Positions 52,601-63,662 of a stretch of 64,000 bases of DNA are shown here, piece after piece. The notes beneath the pieces are model-generated. The model made no database searches. It had not been told where the DNA came from and saw only the letters and a list, made by a program, of their open reading frames with translations. A program made the translations under genes and the position numbers. Location: positions 3,584,303 through 3,648,302 of the forward strand of contig JAZAYU010000061.1 of NCBI GenBank assembly GCA_038501625.1, written 5' to 3'. Numbering within the stretch: position 1 is the first letter of the stretch; every line of letters begins with the position of its first letter. The stretch comes from Corbicula japonica (Eukaryota > Mollusca > Bivalvia > Venerida > Cyrenidae).

Positions 52601-55600
52601 GTTACTGTACATGTAATTCAAAAATAATTGTTGTCAATAGTCTTTTTATGCCCCCAAAGGGACATATATTGTAATCGAAGTTGCACTGTCCATCCGTCTG
52701 CCATGTCATTCAGTCAGTCAGGTAAAGTCGCTACATCTCCAAAAACCGTTTGTGGTATTGAAACTTCACGGGAGTGTTTGTCATCAAGCCTACCAAACTC
52801 TTAAGTATTAACAAAAATTTGAAAAAATATTTCCAGGTTTGCAGTAGATTACTAAAATTTTTACTCCATAGATATGATGTCATATCATTAGTGAATAGTG
52901 AAGATCCTTCTATTTCAGTGTAGATCTGGATCTATACTGGTCGCGTCTTGATCAAAAATAACTTAATGAATCTAAAAGCTACCGTCATTGTTCGAATATA
53001 AGCCGCATTCATGTATAAGCCGCACCCTCCTAAACCTGATGGAACAGATAAAAATGGCTTAGTGCAATGTATAAGCAGCTAAACCTGTGTATTAGCCGCA
53101 CCCCCAACTTTTTACTGCCAAATTCTGGAAAAAAGTGCGGCTTATATTCAGACAATGACGGTAACTGTGTAGATTCTGATCAGACAGCAGAGATGTGCCA
53201 GCTGATCTAGATCTTCACTTATTTTTAATGCAACAAACCCATTAAATTATATTATGGAGTAAAGGTTTAAAATAAGAAATAATGTAGTAACTCATAAATT
53301 CTTTGTCATATAATGAAGATTTTTAAATATAAGAAAAGGATTGTATGTCATGTAAATCTACACCATATAAACAATATTTTCAGTTGCTACATTGAGTGAA
53401 GAGTTGAAGATAGCTATCATTCAGACTTTGAGAACATTGGTGAAGAATTCTGAGTACAGGTAAATATTTCATTAGGACTGTTGCGTGCTGTTTCACAGGG
53501 CTTTTCATCCTTATATAACAGCGGCCTTATACAGGCCTCTTCCCAATCCAAAAATAAAGTATTTTTTCCCAACTATGGCAGAATGCTTAGTAAGATGTCG
53601 AAAAATAGATCAAAATCCTCTGAAAGAAGTATAAAAACTGAAATCTGAAAAATTAAGTGCTTTAGAAAATTAAATTTAAATTGAAAATACTTATTACTGT
53701 TGAAATTTATAAACTAATCTTTCATTGAGGTTTAATTTCCAAAAATAAACAACTATCAAGCATAAATTTCCCAATTTGAAAGGCCAGGGCATCTTCCCAA
53801 TTGTCTGATGAAAAGCCCTGTTTCTTTTATAGCAAACATCACTAAAGTACTTGGATGATCAGTGCCTTGCAGGTGTCATTCTTTTTTGTTGCTTATATTG
53901 GTAGTGTAGGTTGAGCAAAAATACATGTTCTTGGTATCAGCATCTTCTGACAGACTTTGGTGCGGGAAAATTGGGGGTATAGGGAGGGAAGGTTTGTCAG
54001 CTGCTAATTTCATACACATGGGCTGTTTTTACTGCATAACTGCATTTGTAAAAGTTGCAATTAAACTTAGACTAAGAATATTTTGAAAATGAATATTGAT
54101 GTATCAGAATACACTGCTCTGTACTGTATTTCATGTTTTGTTTGATAATTTCAGTGTTGTGCAACATTTGTATACCATACTATGCCTGCCACTGCTTGGT
54201 CATTCAGTATCCCTGTTATTAAATATAGCCGAGGTGGAGAGAGCACGAAACCTGCGTGTCCTGGCCATGGAGTGTCTCCTAGATTTCAGCCAGGCAGATT
54301 CTAAATGTATGTGCCAGTTCTTTTACTAGGTTAATCTTTAAAAAAAATATCCATCCATGACATTTTTAAAGAGCAAGCATTTATTCCCATCGCAACTTCT
54401 CTGCTTTATTTTAAGAATAATCACTGATATTTATTTGTTCAGTTCTAAAATGCACAGTCTAGTGTTGAAAATATCCGAGCTAGTAATACAACCATTAAAA
54501 TATGTTCTTAGCCGAAGATTGTAAACCTGAGATTGGAAATCAGACTTATAACTCAAGCATCTAATTGGCCGAAATGGAGTCTCCATTTTGGCTGAAATGG
54601 AGTCTCCAGTCTCCATTTCAGCCAGTCAGATGCTATTAATGTTATGTAGGGGTTCTTTCTGTAGGTAAAAGATTACTCATGAATGATTTTCTCAATACTT
54701 CTAAGAAAGAAGGCTGTTATCCATTGGAAAAACAGAATAGATCCAAATCAGCATGCACATTAGTGACATCTGATCACAATGTGCACAGTTTGCTTTTTGA
54801 TTTTTAGGCTATTTCTGACTGAGAAGCACACAGTCTAGATCCTGAACTGGCTCCAAGGTTATAAAACTGAGCATGGAAACCAGTCTCAAATCTCAAGCAT
54901 CTGATTGGCTGAAATGGCGACCAGTCGCCATTTCAGCCAATCAGATGCTTGAGATTTGAGACTGGTTTCCAATCTCAGCTTTATTACCTTGGGCACTGGA
55001 TTTACACTTTTGGCTTATGAAATTTCCAATGACTTAGAACTTGTAAATTTTGCCATATTATTTAATTCTTTCAGTTTTGTTTATTTTTCAGTCAGTCCAT
55101 GTATGAAGGCAGACATTGGGAACATATATGCTTCCTTTTTACCAGGAATATCTGTAACTCTGTGTAAAATCATCACCGGGGATACAAAACAAGGATATGC
55201 TGTTACCTCTGTAAGTCTAGTTGTAGCTTGGCATTGATTTTGAAGTTTTTGTCGCCTTTCATGGAAAAGGCGATACATATGGATCACTTTGTCTGTCAGT
55301 ATGTCACAAAAAATTAATGTTAGCTGTGACTTTGCCATTTCTTATTATTTCTTTATCCAACTTTTAAGTTATATTGCTTATAACGACGTGGTCTTGATGA
55401 TTCCAAATTATTAAGTTCAAGATCACATTTGATCTATAGCCCTTTCTGTGTTTGGATTTTTTATTATAACACAAAACCAGAGGACAATACAAGTGTTCAA
55501 CTGAACACCCATCTAGTTCAGAACACAACAGGCTTGGAGTTCAATATCTGGGTTTAAATTTTGTGTCACTGTAAATTTTGACCTGTAAACAGGTACAACA

Positions 55601-58600
55601 TGAACATAGAATTGTTAGAAGTGAGTCTATTACATATTAACAGCAGACTTGTTCAGAAGTTGAAACTTAAGATTAGCAACATAGTAAACCGGGAATTGAA
55701 CCACAGAAAACATAACTGTTCTTGGTGACCAAAGGCATTACATAACTGGAGATTCGATCAAATATGCATTGTGGAAAGATGTTAGGTTCTGATTTATGGT
55801 CTTACCTGTTGAATATGATCGTTGATCTGAGATACAGTCCACACTCGTTGTGTCGAAGTCGTCGGGACTGTAGATTTTAATTCGAGATATCCGAAGTTCG
55901 ACACATCCGAATTGGCGCCAATGCACAATTAGAATACATAGATATGTTTCTAATGTTGATTGTGAGTGCTAGTACTCGTTTATGCCCAAGAACATGTTTA
56001 TAAACATTTCAATGGATCAATTTGTATATCAAAACAAAAAAAATATATATATTAATTTGATTATATTTATAACATGTAAAAAAACAACATCATCATAAAG
56101 TTTACGTGTTAAAGTTAACATCGCCGCCGTCATCACTCTGTGTATTAAGTCGTCTTTTGTAAGTTAATTTATTATTACGTAAACTAATTCAAATTAATAT
56201 TCACCTCATAATCTTTAATTTGGAGGTTTCTTTTTGTGCCTCAGACTTGTTGGGGGAAAATTGATTATGTTTTGATCATGTTTTTTTGCATTTGTTGTCC
56301 TAACCGATAAACTTATATTTTATTGGTCTGGTGGTGACATCATTATTTTAATTAAATTTTGTTTTTTTAACTGCAATTAATTACATAAGCGAATATTTTA
56401 CTGAAAAGTCGATAATCGTTTATTATAATTAAATAATGGTACCTTATTTGCCGACAAGTTGTCTCTTTGAAGCCGCCTGCATTGCTCGACCGCGGTAAAT
56501 TTCACACTTCGACTTATCCGATGATTTTACATAACATATTTTAGCCAGCGGGTTTCAAATTTACTTCGACTTATGAAAACATTGTTTAAGTCAAATTCGA
56601 GTTAAGCGGCGTAATAATATATGTATAATGAACACATTTTGACGGGACCGTAAAATTAATTCGAGATAACCAATGTTTCGACTTAAGCGAGTTTGACACA
56701 ACGAGTGCGGACTGTATCTATGTAGGTTTAGTTTTGGAAGAAAACAGCTTCAAGCAACATCAGAAAGAATACAGATTGTTTTAAACAACTGAGCTCTTTA
56801 AATTGGCACATAAAGTTTAGAGCAACCAGATTCAGAAAACAAAAACAACTTATTAATAGAATCAGCAAGAATATCATCACTGTGTTAAGATTCTTTGATG
56901 CAGAACTCTTAGATAACATATATGGTCGTTTTGCTGAGGTTGCATTATCAGCAGACTTATGTACACTAGATTTTTGCGCAAGTTTTTACCTTTGAGTTAG
57001 GGTCATATCTTTTCTAAAATTTGAGTGAAATCTTAAAAGAGGTTTTTAAGACCATTAAAGTTATGCTTCAGAAACTTTATTTGTGATGAATGCAGACATT
57101 TTATTGTTATTTTATTATAAACCTTCAGAAAAGTGGGTATAAAAACTAGCTTATACTGTTCTGGCAATGTTGTTTGGCAACTGAACAGGTAAATAAAGAG
57201 TTTTGGAATAAACCTGTGCCCAAGATCATAAAACTAAATGATCTTGGACCCTGATAATCATATTCCATGACTTGTTCTGTGATTTCTAAAAGCCCTAGTT
57301 TAAGAGATGGGAGCACACTGAGGTATGATTTTAAACACCCCATCTGAATATGAATTGTTATGTTTTTCAGAAAGCACTGTATGTTTGGATGAGAATTGTA
57401 AGCTTGGTGATGGACGACAAACTGCTGGAAGTTTCACGACAGAAACATGGAAGCAAAACACAAGATCAAAGTAAGGCTTTGGGTTGTTCTAACAGAATCA
57501 TGTATTAACTGTGAAGATGAAGCTGTAAACCTTTACTCAAGAGCTGTCGATTAAGATACCATATATAGTATCATTATTTTTTGTATGGGTTTAAATTTTG
57601 CATATTTCAGGCTAGAGTTAATGCAGAAATTTAAAACCAAACAAAATTACACCATGTAATAGTATGTCATTTAGAAAAATACAATTGGGCAAATTTATGC
57701 CAATTTATGCCTGCTTAAAAACATCATCTGCATTTTTGTTGTTTGTTTTTTTCTAAAAAAAAATTGTTCCCAGAAAATTATCTGAAGATACTGCTTTTCA
57801 CAGCATTGTAATGGCTGATTGCTAAATACAACAGTTTGGAGAAGACTTCTATTATCTTCATTATTCAGACAAAAATGACAGTTTAAAGAAAATTAAGAAG
57901 CATTTATTCAGAGTTGGTACTCTTTTAGAGCTGCTTCTTAACACGGGTTTAATGGGAATAAAAGGAAAAACTAATATTTGTTCCCTACAATGTTTTTATG
58001 AATTTGTAAAATTAGTTAATACAGTAAAAACTCCCTAAACCGGATCCTCTATAATCCGGAATCCTACGAAAACCACATAATTTTTACGGTCTCGATTTTT
58101 TTCCTTCTTATTTTATAGAAAAGAAAACCTCTGAAAACTGGAACCTCCGAATTCCGGAAACAGGCCTTATTTTTACAATTTTATTTGCTATTGTATTCGC
58201 ACTTCAAAAAACCTCTGAAAACCGGAATTTTGATAATTGCCATCAAAAGTGACGAATTCAGGTTGTCTTGTCGAAGGCTGGTGTATTGTCAAGAGTGTCA
58301 AACATATGCAAGATAATCCGTTGTTTCCTTTAGAGGCACGCATATTATTTAAAGGAGTATATGACAATAAGTTCTAATGGACAGAATTTTTTAAAACTTT
58401 GCACAATTAAAGAGAATTCCTTCACAAACAAAATGATATAAAGAAAAATATAGCTTTCCAGGCTTGTTTTTGAGTAATCGCTCATTATTAGACCCCTCTA
58501 TACGGCCATTTTGAAGGGATTTTGAGAAAACGCACATATATCTTTTAAATGATTGTTTCATCTGGAATTCCTAATCAACACCTTATATCTATGCATTTTT

Positions 58601-61600
58601 TTGTTTGGAATTATGTGTATGTATGGTTTTGGGTGGAATTATGTGATATTTTTTTTGTATATTTTAAGAAAAAACTTTGAAAATGACCAAAATATCCAAC
58701 AAAAAAGGGAGACAATTCAGTCCCTGACTGGAAAAAAATCTATATATCTTTTTTTGTAACGGACAGATTTTTTTTAAACTCCATAAAATGACACAGTATA
58801 TATTTCTAAACAAAACAAAAACAAAAAAAACAGGGGCATCCAGGCTTAATTTTTTACTATATTCCTTCAAAGTTGGTCATATAAGTAAAAAATATCTCTA
58901 ATTTTAATTCAATTCTACAAATATCCATCATAACATGTATAAATAATTTTATAACATGCTCATCAAAACTAATTTCATATTTTGAAAGAAATAACTTTTT
59001 CTTTATCAAGAATTACATTACAGTTACCACATTTCTTTCATAAAATTCCCACAAATGCAGCCCTGAGTGTTGCCAAAGTTTCCATACATATCGAAAAACA
59101 ACTAACACTGATAATGAATGAAAATCATATAACAATCCCTAAATCTTATGATCCATTAAGTAATTATACAATTTCTGAACAACAGATTTAAGCTAACCCA
59201 CCACGAGAGACAGCAAGTTTTATATGACTCAAATTCAAACCGGATGCTGCAATTTTCTTTGCCATTTGACATGAAAGTATTTTCTGTTTGGTTAAAAATT
59301 CAAGAGTATCAAAATTAACATCGGTCATTTTCACATGAAAGTAACATTATCTACTTCGGACGTCAAATTATCCGAAACACTTGAATCATTGTCAGGGCAA
59401 ATTATCGAACCAAATAATTTACGTTTCTTTACAGCTTGGTGATTTCCATCACTAACGAACCTGCCCTTCTTGTTTTTCTCGCGTGAGGCCATTCTCACGG
59501 ACGACTACTTTGTGAGAAATAATTTGAAATATTTAATCGATTGATTTTACGCAACAGTCGAAGTACTAACGTTACTCAACTAACACCTATCACTGAGAAA
59601 AATACATTTCGTTAAACTAGCGCTTGCGCAGAAATATGCGCGTAAACTATTGTAATATACTCCTTTAAAAGGCGTGAAAATTACAAGGGTTAATAACTGG
59701 GACATGTAATTGTTTGGCCTTATATAAATATATACATGTTCATGTATTTGATTGAGTTTGTTGAAAAAAATATGCTATGAGTAAATAAATTAAAATATTA
59801 GATAAAATTTAATTTGTTATTTTTATTCTCTAAAATATGTCAAATGTTGCAATGCAGCAAACAGTAGAGTTTGACTAAGAAAAAGCATTATAACACACTA
59901 ATTAGAACAACACAAGTTGTCAAATATGGTGATAAAGGTAAAATCCTCTATAAACCGGAATCCTCTCTAAACCGGACCTTTTCCCCAGTCCCGATGGCCA
60001 CCGGTTTAGGGAGTTTTTACTGTATAAACAGTCAAAATAAAACAAAAATTTATTAAAATATGAAAAGTTTTGTAGAAACTTGGGAAACAGATCATCAAAT
60101 GGAGTTTGAATGTTATGTTGGATACAGGTTAAAAGTAAATGTTAACAGATTCATCAAAATGCTGTACAATACTGTTATGTCTCTGTTTTGCTTCAGTGTA
60201 GATCCAGATCAGCAGGCAAATCCATGCCATCTGAATCATGATCTACAACTTTTGCTTTTAAGATTTATTAGGTTATTTCTGACCAAGATGCAACCAGTAC
60301 AGATCCAGATCATAGAGCTCAAACATGTCAGCTGATCTGGATCTACACTGGTCACACTTACGTTAAAAGTTTAAATATTGAGTAAAGAGATAATGAATTT
60401 CTATCTATTCAAGGGGACTTGGACCAGAGACTGGCTGGCTTGGTGGTGACCAGGGATTCTAACTGGGTGGTGGCTACCAGTGGTAACTTGCTGATACTGG
60501 TGAAACAAGTGACCACAGTCCGCAGCCACTGTAACTGGAGGGTGCGGCTCGGTCTGGTGGAGTGTGCAGAACATCTACTGTTACACTGTTCTAAGTATGT
60601 ATTAATGCCATGATAAGATTTCCTGAACCAAAAGTGTGTGGAGATGTGCCCTTGCATATCTTCATAACTCTGTCTAAAGTGCTGCAGATCCTGCTTGGTT
60701 TGCATGTTATAATATTGACTCAGCTCAGTTCTTAACAAATTCTTAACCCTGTGCCCAAGATCATAAAACTAAATCTGGAGATCAGTCTCAAATCTCAAGC
60801 ATCTGATTGGCTGAAATGGCGACCAGTCGCCATTTCAGCCAATCAGATCCTTGAGATTTGAGACTGATCTCATAACTTAGTTTTATGATCTTGGGCCCAG
60901 TACTCCATATTATATACAATAGCATAGGCACAGTGTAGAACCAGATCAGTGCCATCTGATCAGAATCTGCAGTTTGCTTTTTGATTTATGAGGTTTTTTT
61001 CTGACCAAAAAGGGAACAATTCAGATCCTGATCAGGATCTACACTGGAAGCACATGCAATAAAATGCATATATATGGAGTGAAAAGTTAATATTTTAGTG
61101 TTCCACAACATAATTATGTGATCTTATATTGTCTCTAAGTAGATCATTATATCACTCTGCACATGTCATTAGAGTTTTAAGTCAGAAGCATTAATTACTA
61201 TGAGTTTAACTTGTGAAGAGTTTAAGTGAAGCTGTTGAATTAAGTAAACAAACATTTAATTGCTGTGTATTGGATGTTACCAAAATAAGGAACAAAATGG
61301 ATTGCTTTTTGTGCTTCTCCCAGAGTTGCATAAAAGTAATGTTAAATGGAAGGAGAATAATTGATGATCTTGTCAACACTAAGAGGCCACACTTTTTCCC
61401 ATTTAACTCCATCCTAGCTCAGAATTTTTTTTCTTGCTATCTTATTTGTTTTTGAAACTGCATCATCCAGGGTTAAAATCTAGATCACAAACCTAAAATA
61501 ATGCATGATTCATGCGTTTCATGTTACACTGCATAATTCATGTGTTTCATCTTACACTGCATGGTTCATGGGTTTCATATTACAGCTCGATGAAGGACTG

Positions 61601-63604
61601 TGTACCTAGCTTCCTGGAGATTCTTGTCAGTTTGATAGGAGATGACATGGCCAAGGTGGCAGCTGGAAGTCGACATGCCCTCGAACTGTTCACTCAGAGT
61701 CAGGCCGTCGATCAGCAACATTACCTCACTGAAATCCTGGAGGAAAACCTCCATAAACTAACCACTTCACTGCCTCGACAGATCCAGTCTGCAGGTACAG
61801 GCATTTCATTATATTTGAGAGTAGAAGGGTTAAAACAAAAATATAAAGTGATGAGTGGGGGCTTCTTTCCCAACAAGAAAGGAGCTAAAATGATCTGCCA
61901 TGTCTTCAAGTCAGTTCTTTCAGGGGAATTTCTTTGGGCACATGTCTGAAGAAGAATACTGAAGATAGGGAGAAGTCTATCTTTTGTAACAGGTCACATC
62001 CCAGTTAAAAGGTTAATTATCAGCCTTTTAGTGAAATTAGCAGCCTTTTATTGTGCAGTGCTGTGTCAGACTTCTAATACCTCATACAAAGAACATCCTG
62101 CACATGCTTAAATGGATTGCCAGGATCTACAGTAAAAACCTCTCTCGTTTTAAAACCCAGCCCTTCAAAATATTGATTTCCAAGTTGAGTAAGTTGTAGG
62201 TTTGATTGGTTTTAAAATATACCATATTTGAATAACACTTCACTCAATGGATACAGCAAATATTCCATATGTTATGAGACCAGTGTAGATCTAGATCAGT
62301 ATTACTGCTGATCTGAAGGCTATTAAACTGAGCATGGAAACCAGTCTCAAATCTCAAGCACCTGATTGGCTGAAATGGCAACTGGTTGCCATCTCAGCCA
62401 ATCAGATGTTTGAGATTTTAGACTGGTTTCCAGTCTCAGATTTATAACCTTGGGCACTGATGTATATTTACAGGAGAAGAGGACAAGCTATCTTTGCTGA
62501 ACCTGTTAGCCGGGTACCTTAGTCTTCTTGGATCCCGGCTGAAGAACTTCTTGCTGTCGCTACCTCACCTGAAACGACTCTCCCTGGCCCTCGTGCAGAT
62601 TCTAGAACTGGAGTGTACTGATATCAAGATTGTTGAAGAGAGAACTACGGTCACAGGTTATGGTATGTAAAAGTATATTTGCTGTAATTTCATAAATATT
62701 TGTGGGTACTCAACGTTTGTGGATTTTGCAGGCAGATTAAATCTCAATATTAAACTCCCAAGGAAACATATTATTGTAAATAAAAATGAATTCAGGAAAT
62801 TAAGAATATACAAATTGAGGCACTCAAATTTAAATTAAAATTAAATAAAAATACTGAAAACCAAAAAATTCAATGCCCACGAAAATAAAAGATTTCACAG
62901 GGTATAACACTTACATAACTGATTACAGTTAATTTTTGATTTCTGAAGTATTGGGTCATAGATCTATAAACATCAGCTTTTAGGTAAGTGAATGAATAAG
63001 ACCAATGCAGATAGATTTATTGCATAATGTATGAAGATATATAATTTATTAATATGTCAGTTTGTTTGTTTTTTAGAGGAAAGAAAATGTTTATGACTAA
63101 CTTTTTAATCAGTGAAAAAATTTTAAAGGCATAGAAGGACTTACCTGATGTTGCATGGTTAATTTAGTTTAGTTTAATTTAGTTAGTTTCATATGGTATT
63201 GTGTCACCTTTAGAAAGATACTTCATCAGATGTTCTAATTATGTTGTTGTTTCTTACAGGCTCTTGTTGACTTGTGTTTTGTTGAAACATTCAAAAACAT
63301 GGCATATCAGATCAGGGATCCAATTTCTAACCCATTGAGCATTTTCTTCATATTACAGGGAGTGGTGTCGTTTCTTCCCCATCAGCAGCATGCAGTATTG
63401 TACCACCACGGAAATACTTCAAGCATTTCACCAATGAGCGTATCTTCCAGAAGGTTCAAGGGGTGTGTCACCTGCTTGGTTACTATGGTGACATCCATCT
63501 CCTTATCGACCACTTCCTGGACATCTTCCATGAGAGCAGTATGTTCAAGATGCAAGCCACACTTGTAATCAATGAAATCATGCTGGGAACAACTGGAGAA
63601 CTGG
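49417..63604 (+). CDS. TTI1: TTI1, TELO2-interacting protein 1 (N-terminal half, 10 exons)
   Basis: TTI1 is a HEAT-repeat scaffold that with TELO2 and TTI2 forms the TTT complex, which works with HSP90 and R2TP to fold and stabilise PI3K-related kinases (mTOR, ATM, ATR, DNA-PKcs, SMG1, TRRAP). Exons: 49417-49605, 52408-52547, 53384-53459, 54155-54306, 55092-55210, 57371-57470, 60414-60594, 61586-61794, 62474-62662, 63359-63604; about 1600 coding bases, 533 codons. All have AG/GT borders and every phase fits. Diagnostic segments are LQEYVIFPLRIILKHP, YASFLPGISVTLCKIITGD, LLGYYGDIHLLIDHF and LVINEIMLGTTGEL, which match vertebrate TTI1 in order. The vertebrate protein is about 1,090 residues, so the C-terminal half lies beyond 64000. 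The first exon begins mid-codon; the start ATG must be in an upstream exon not identified. The ORF is undamaged, hence probably functional. Confidence 0.93.
49614..49855. mobile_element. TTAA-bordered MITE (family T), TTI1 intron 1
   Basis: TTAACCCTTTCCTCCATATA at the left and TATATGGAGTAAAGGGTTAA at the right. The interior is itself largely inverted (CAGTGTAGATCCAGATCAGC / CTGATCTGGATCTAAACTG). TTAA borders and CCCTTT starts fit a piggyBac-type non-autonomous element. Other copies: 60743-61090, 63663-63904, and partial ones near 52905-53275, 54720-54848, 60170-60400 and 62270-62316. Confidence 0.75.
50238..52087. mobile_element. DNA transposon, 1.85 kb, TA borders, TTI1 intron 1
   Basis: CAGTACAGCTCGGGTGTC and (reverse complement) CAGTACAGGTCGGGTGTC are the ends. 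The match runs on through TTTACATTTTTCACC, and TA lies outside both. CAG starts and TA duplications fit a pogo/Tc1-type element. Subterminal ATCGCGGTGA-like motifs repeat at both ends. No transposase was found. Confidence 0.75.
52408..52547 (+). CDS. TTI1: TTI1 visible exon 2
   Basis: TTGTTTCAG acceptor and GTATAA donor. It completes a TGC codon across the junction and reads SQDLYLDLYTCMEYVLGHTK, then TRWDLFQDIFHNATSML. Confidence 0.9.
52650..52860 (+). mobile_element. HINE-type 5' head, truncated, TTI1 intron 2
   Basis: TTATGCCCCCAAAGGGACAT and CTGTCCATCCGTCTG resemble the 5' end of the HINE at 17650. No core array or 3' hairpin follows. Confidence 0.4.
52905..53275. mobile_element. Family T MITE copy split by a second MITE
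   Basis: Left part to 52979 (CAGTGTAGATCTGGATCTA) and right part from 53164 (GATGTGCCAGCTGATCTAGA, TATGGAGTAAAGG) belong to one TTAA-family copy interrupted by 52982-53161. Confidence 0.6.
52982..53161. mobile_element. Short MITE with TA target duplication, nested
   Basis: CCGTCATTGTTCGAATATAA at the left and TTATATTCAGACAATGACGG at the right are inverted repeats, with TA on both sides. The interior repeats 'ataagccgca' motifs. It belongs to a mariner-like non-autonomous class by target preference. Confidence 0.8.
53384..53459 (+). CDS. TTI1: TTI1 visible exon 3
   Basis: ATATTTTCAG acceptor and GTAAAT donor. Reads ATLSEELKIAIIQTLRTLVK, matching the conserved 'SEELKLAVIQGL' region of TTI1. 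Confidence 0.9.
53496..53820. mobile_element. MITE with CAGGGCTTTTCATC inverted ends, TTI1 intron 3
   Basis: CAGGGCTTTTCATC and GATGAAAAGCCCTG are exact inverted repeats. Flanks CTGTTTCA and TTTCTTTT do not give a clean 8-bp duplication, so hAT membership is only suggested by the CAGGG start. Confidence 0.6.
54155..54306 (+). CDS. TTI1: TTI1 visible exon 4
   Basis: ATAATTTCAG acceptor and GTATGT donor. Reads LPLLGHSVSLLLNIAEVERA and NLRVLAMECLLDF, helical HEAT-type sequence. Confidence 0.9.
54535..54630. mobile_element. Rearranged palindromic MITE copy, TTI1 intron 4
   Basis: GGAAATCAGACTTATAACTC, then GAAATGGAGTCTCCATTT and its repeats: a degenerate copy of the palindromic family with a duplicated centre. 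Confidence 0.5.
54849..54994. mobile_element. Palindromic MITE, TTI1 intron 4
   Basis: Almost every base from ACCAGTCTCAAATCTCAAGC to GCTTGAGATTTGAGACTGGT pairs with its mirror around the centre GCGACCAGTCGC. The full length is one long hairpin. It adjoins a family T remnant. Confidence 0.85.
55092..55210 (+). CDS. TTI1: TTI1 visible exon 5
   Basis: TATTTTTCAG acceptor and GTAAGT donor. Reads KADIGNIYASFLPGISVTLC and KIITGDTKQGYAVTS, the most diagnostic TTI1 segment here. A second AG four bases on is out of phase. Confidence 0.93.
55255..55440 (+). mobile_element. Possible HINE-type 5' head, TTI1 intron 5
   Basis: GTCGCCTTTCATGGAAAAGG with an inner inverted GCGA motif, followed by AT-rich sequence. 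No tandem core or 3' end; weak assignment. Confidence 0.25.
55835..56714. mobile_element. pogo/Tigger-like non-autonomous element, 880 bp, TTI1 intron 5
   Basis: CAGTCCACACTCGTTGTGTC and GACACAACGAGTGCGGACTG are inverted repeats (one mismatch) and TA flanks both. Inner repeats of TTCGAGATA/TCGACTTA occur at both ends. The CAGT...CTCGTT pattern is characteristic of Tigger-like termini. No coding capacity. Confidence 0.82.
57371..57470 (+). CDS. TTI1: TTI1 visible exon 6
   Basis: TGTTTTTCAG acceptor and GTAAGG donor. Reads KALYVWMRIVSLVMDDKLLE, phase 0 to 1. Confidence 0.9.
58349..59668 (-). mobile_element. TTAA-bordered element nested in the Tigger-like element
   Basis: TTAAAGGAGTATATGACAAT at the left and ATTGTAATATACTCCTTTAA at the right are imperfect inverted repeats bordered by TTAA. 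It contains a decayed minus-strand ORF (59492 downward). Confidence 0.65.
59190..59492 (-). pseudogene. Unrecognised decayed ORF, probably of the nested transposon
   Basis: Minus strand from the ATG at 59492 reads MASREKNKKGRFVSDGNHQA, VKKRKLFGSI and CPDNDSSVSDNLTSE, then after a one-base shift near 59340 MTDVNFDTLEFLTKQKILSC and LNLSHIKLAVSRGGLA before a stop at 59190. The basic N-terminus followed by an acidic stretch suggests the start of a transposase, perhaps of a TTAA-targeting family, but I cannot name it. Confidence 0.35.
60414..60594 (+). CDS. TTI1: TTI1 visible exon 7
   Basis: Acceptor CTATTCAAG is weak but is the only one in phase; donor GTATGT. Reads DSNWVVATSGNLLILVKQVT and WRVRLGLVECAEHLLLHCS. 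Confidence 0.88.
60743..61090. mobile_element. Family T MITE with a palindromic MITE nested near its left end
   Basis: TTAACCCT at 60743 is separated from the rest of the family T sequence (TACTCCATATTATATAC onward, ending GGAGTGAAAAGTTAA) by the palindrome at 60751-60900. Confidence 0.7.
60751..60900. mobile_element. Palindromic MITE, TTI1 intron 7
   Basis: GCCCAAGATCATAAAACTAA at one end and TTAGTTTTATGATCTTGGGC at the other are exact complements. The centre is GCGACCAGTCGC. About 150 bases form one near-perfect hairpin. Confidence 0.88.
61586..61794 (+). CDS. TTI1: TTI1 visible exon 8
   Basis: CATATTACAG acceptor and GTACAG donor. Reads CVPSFLEILVSLIGDDMAKV and ILEENLHKLTTSLPRQIQS. Confidence 0.92.
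62319..62458. mobile_element. Palindromic MITE directly upstream of TTI1 exon 9
   Basis: ATTAAACTGAGCATGGAAAC to GTTTCCAGTCTCAGATTTAT, with centre CAACTGGTTG. It ends about 15 bases before the exon 9 acceptor, so the branch site probably lies in it. Confidence 0.8.
62474..62662 (+). CDS. TTI1: TTI1 visible exon 9
   Basis: TATTTACAG acceptor only 16 bases from the edge of a palindromic MITE; GTATGT donor. Reads LLNLLAGYLSLLGSRLKNFL and LVQILELECTDIKIVEER. Confidence 0.92.
63359..63604 (+). CDS. TTI1: TTI1 visible exon 10
   Basis: CATATTACAG acceptor and GTAAGT donor. Reads PPRKYFKHFTNERIFQKVQG and VCHLLGYYGDIHLLIDHFLD. It ends one base into a codon; the next exon lies outside the window. Confidence 0.93.
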
Positions 63605-63662
63605 GTAAGTATTGCATCACAGTTTCCTGGTCAAATTACAAGGATGCCAAGGTTTGTTCACA

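Larger units (their letters stand above)
58022..60022. mobile_element. pogo/Tigger-like element, 2.0 kb, TTI1 intron 6
   Basis: CAGTAAAAACTCCCTAAACC and GGTTTAGGGAGTTTTTACTG are exact inverted ends with TA on both sides. Subterminal CCTCTATAATCCGG / CCTCTATAAACCGG repeats occur. The interior is occupied by a nested element at 58349-59668, and no pogo transposase remains. Confidence 0.85.

Noticed and set aside
60409..60738. 109-codon minus-strand ORF
   Set aside because: Antisense shadow of TTI1 exon 7 and its flank.
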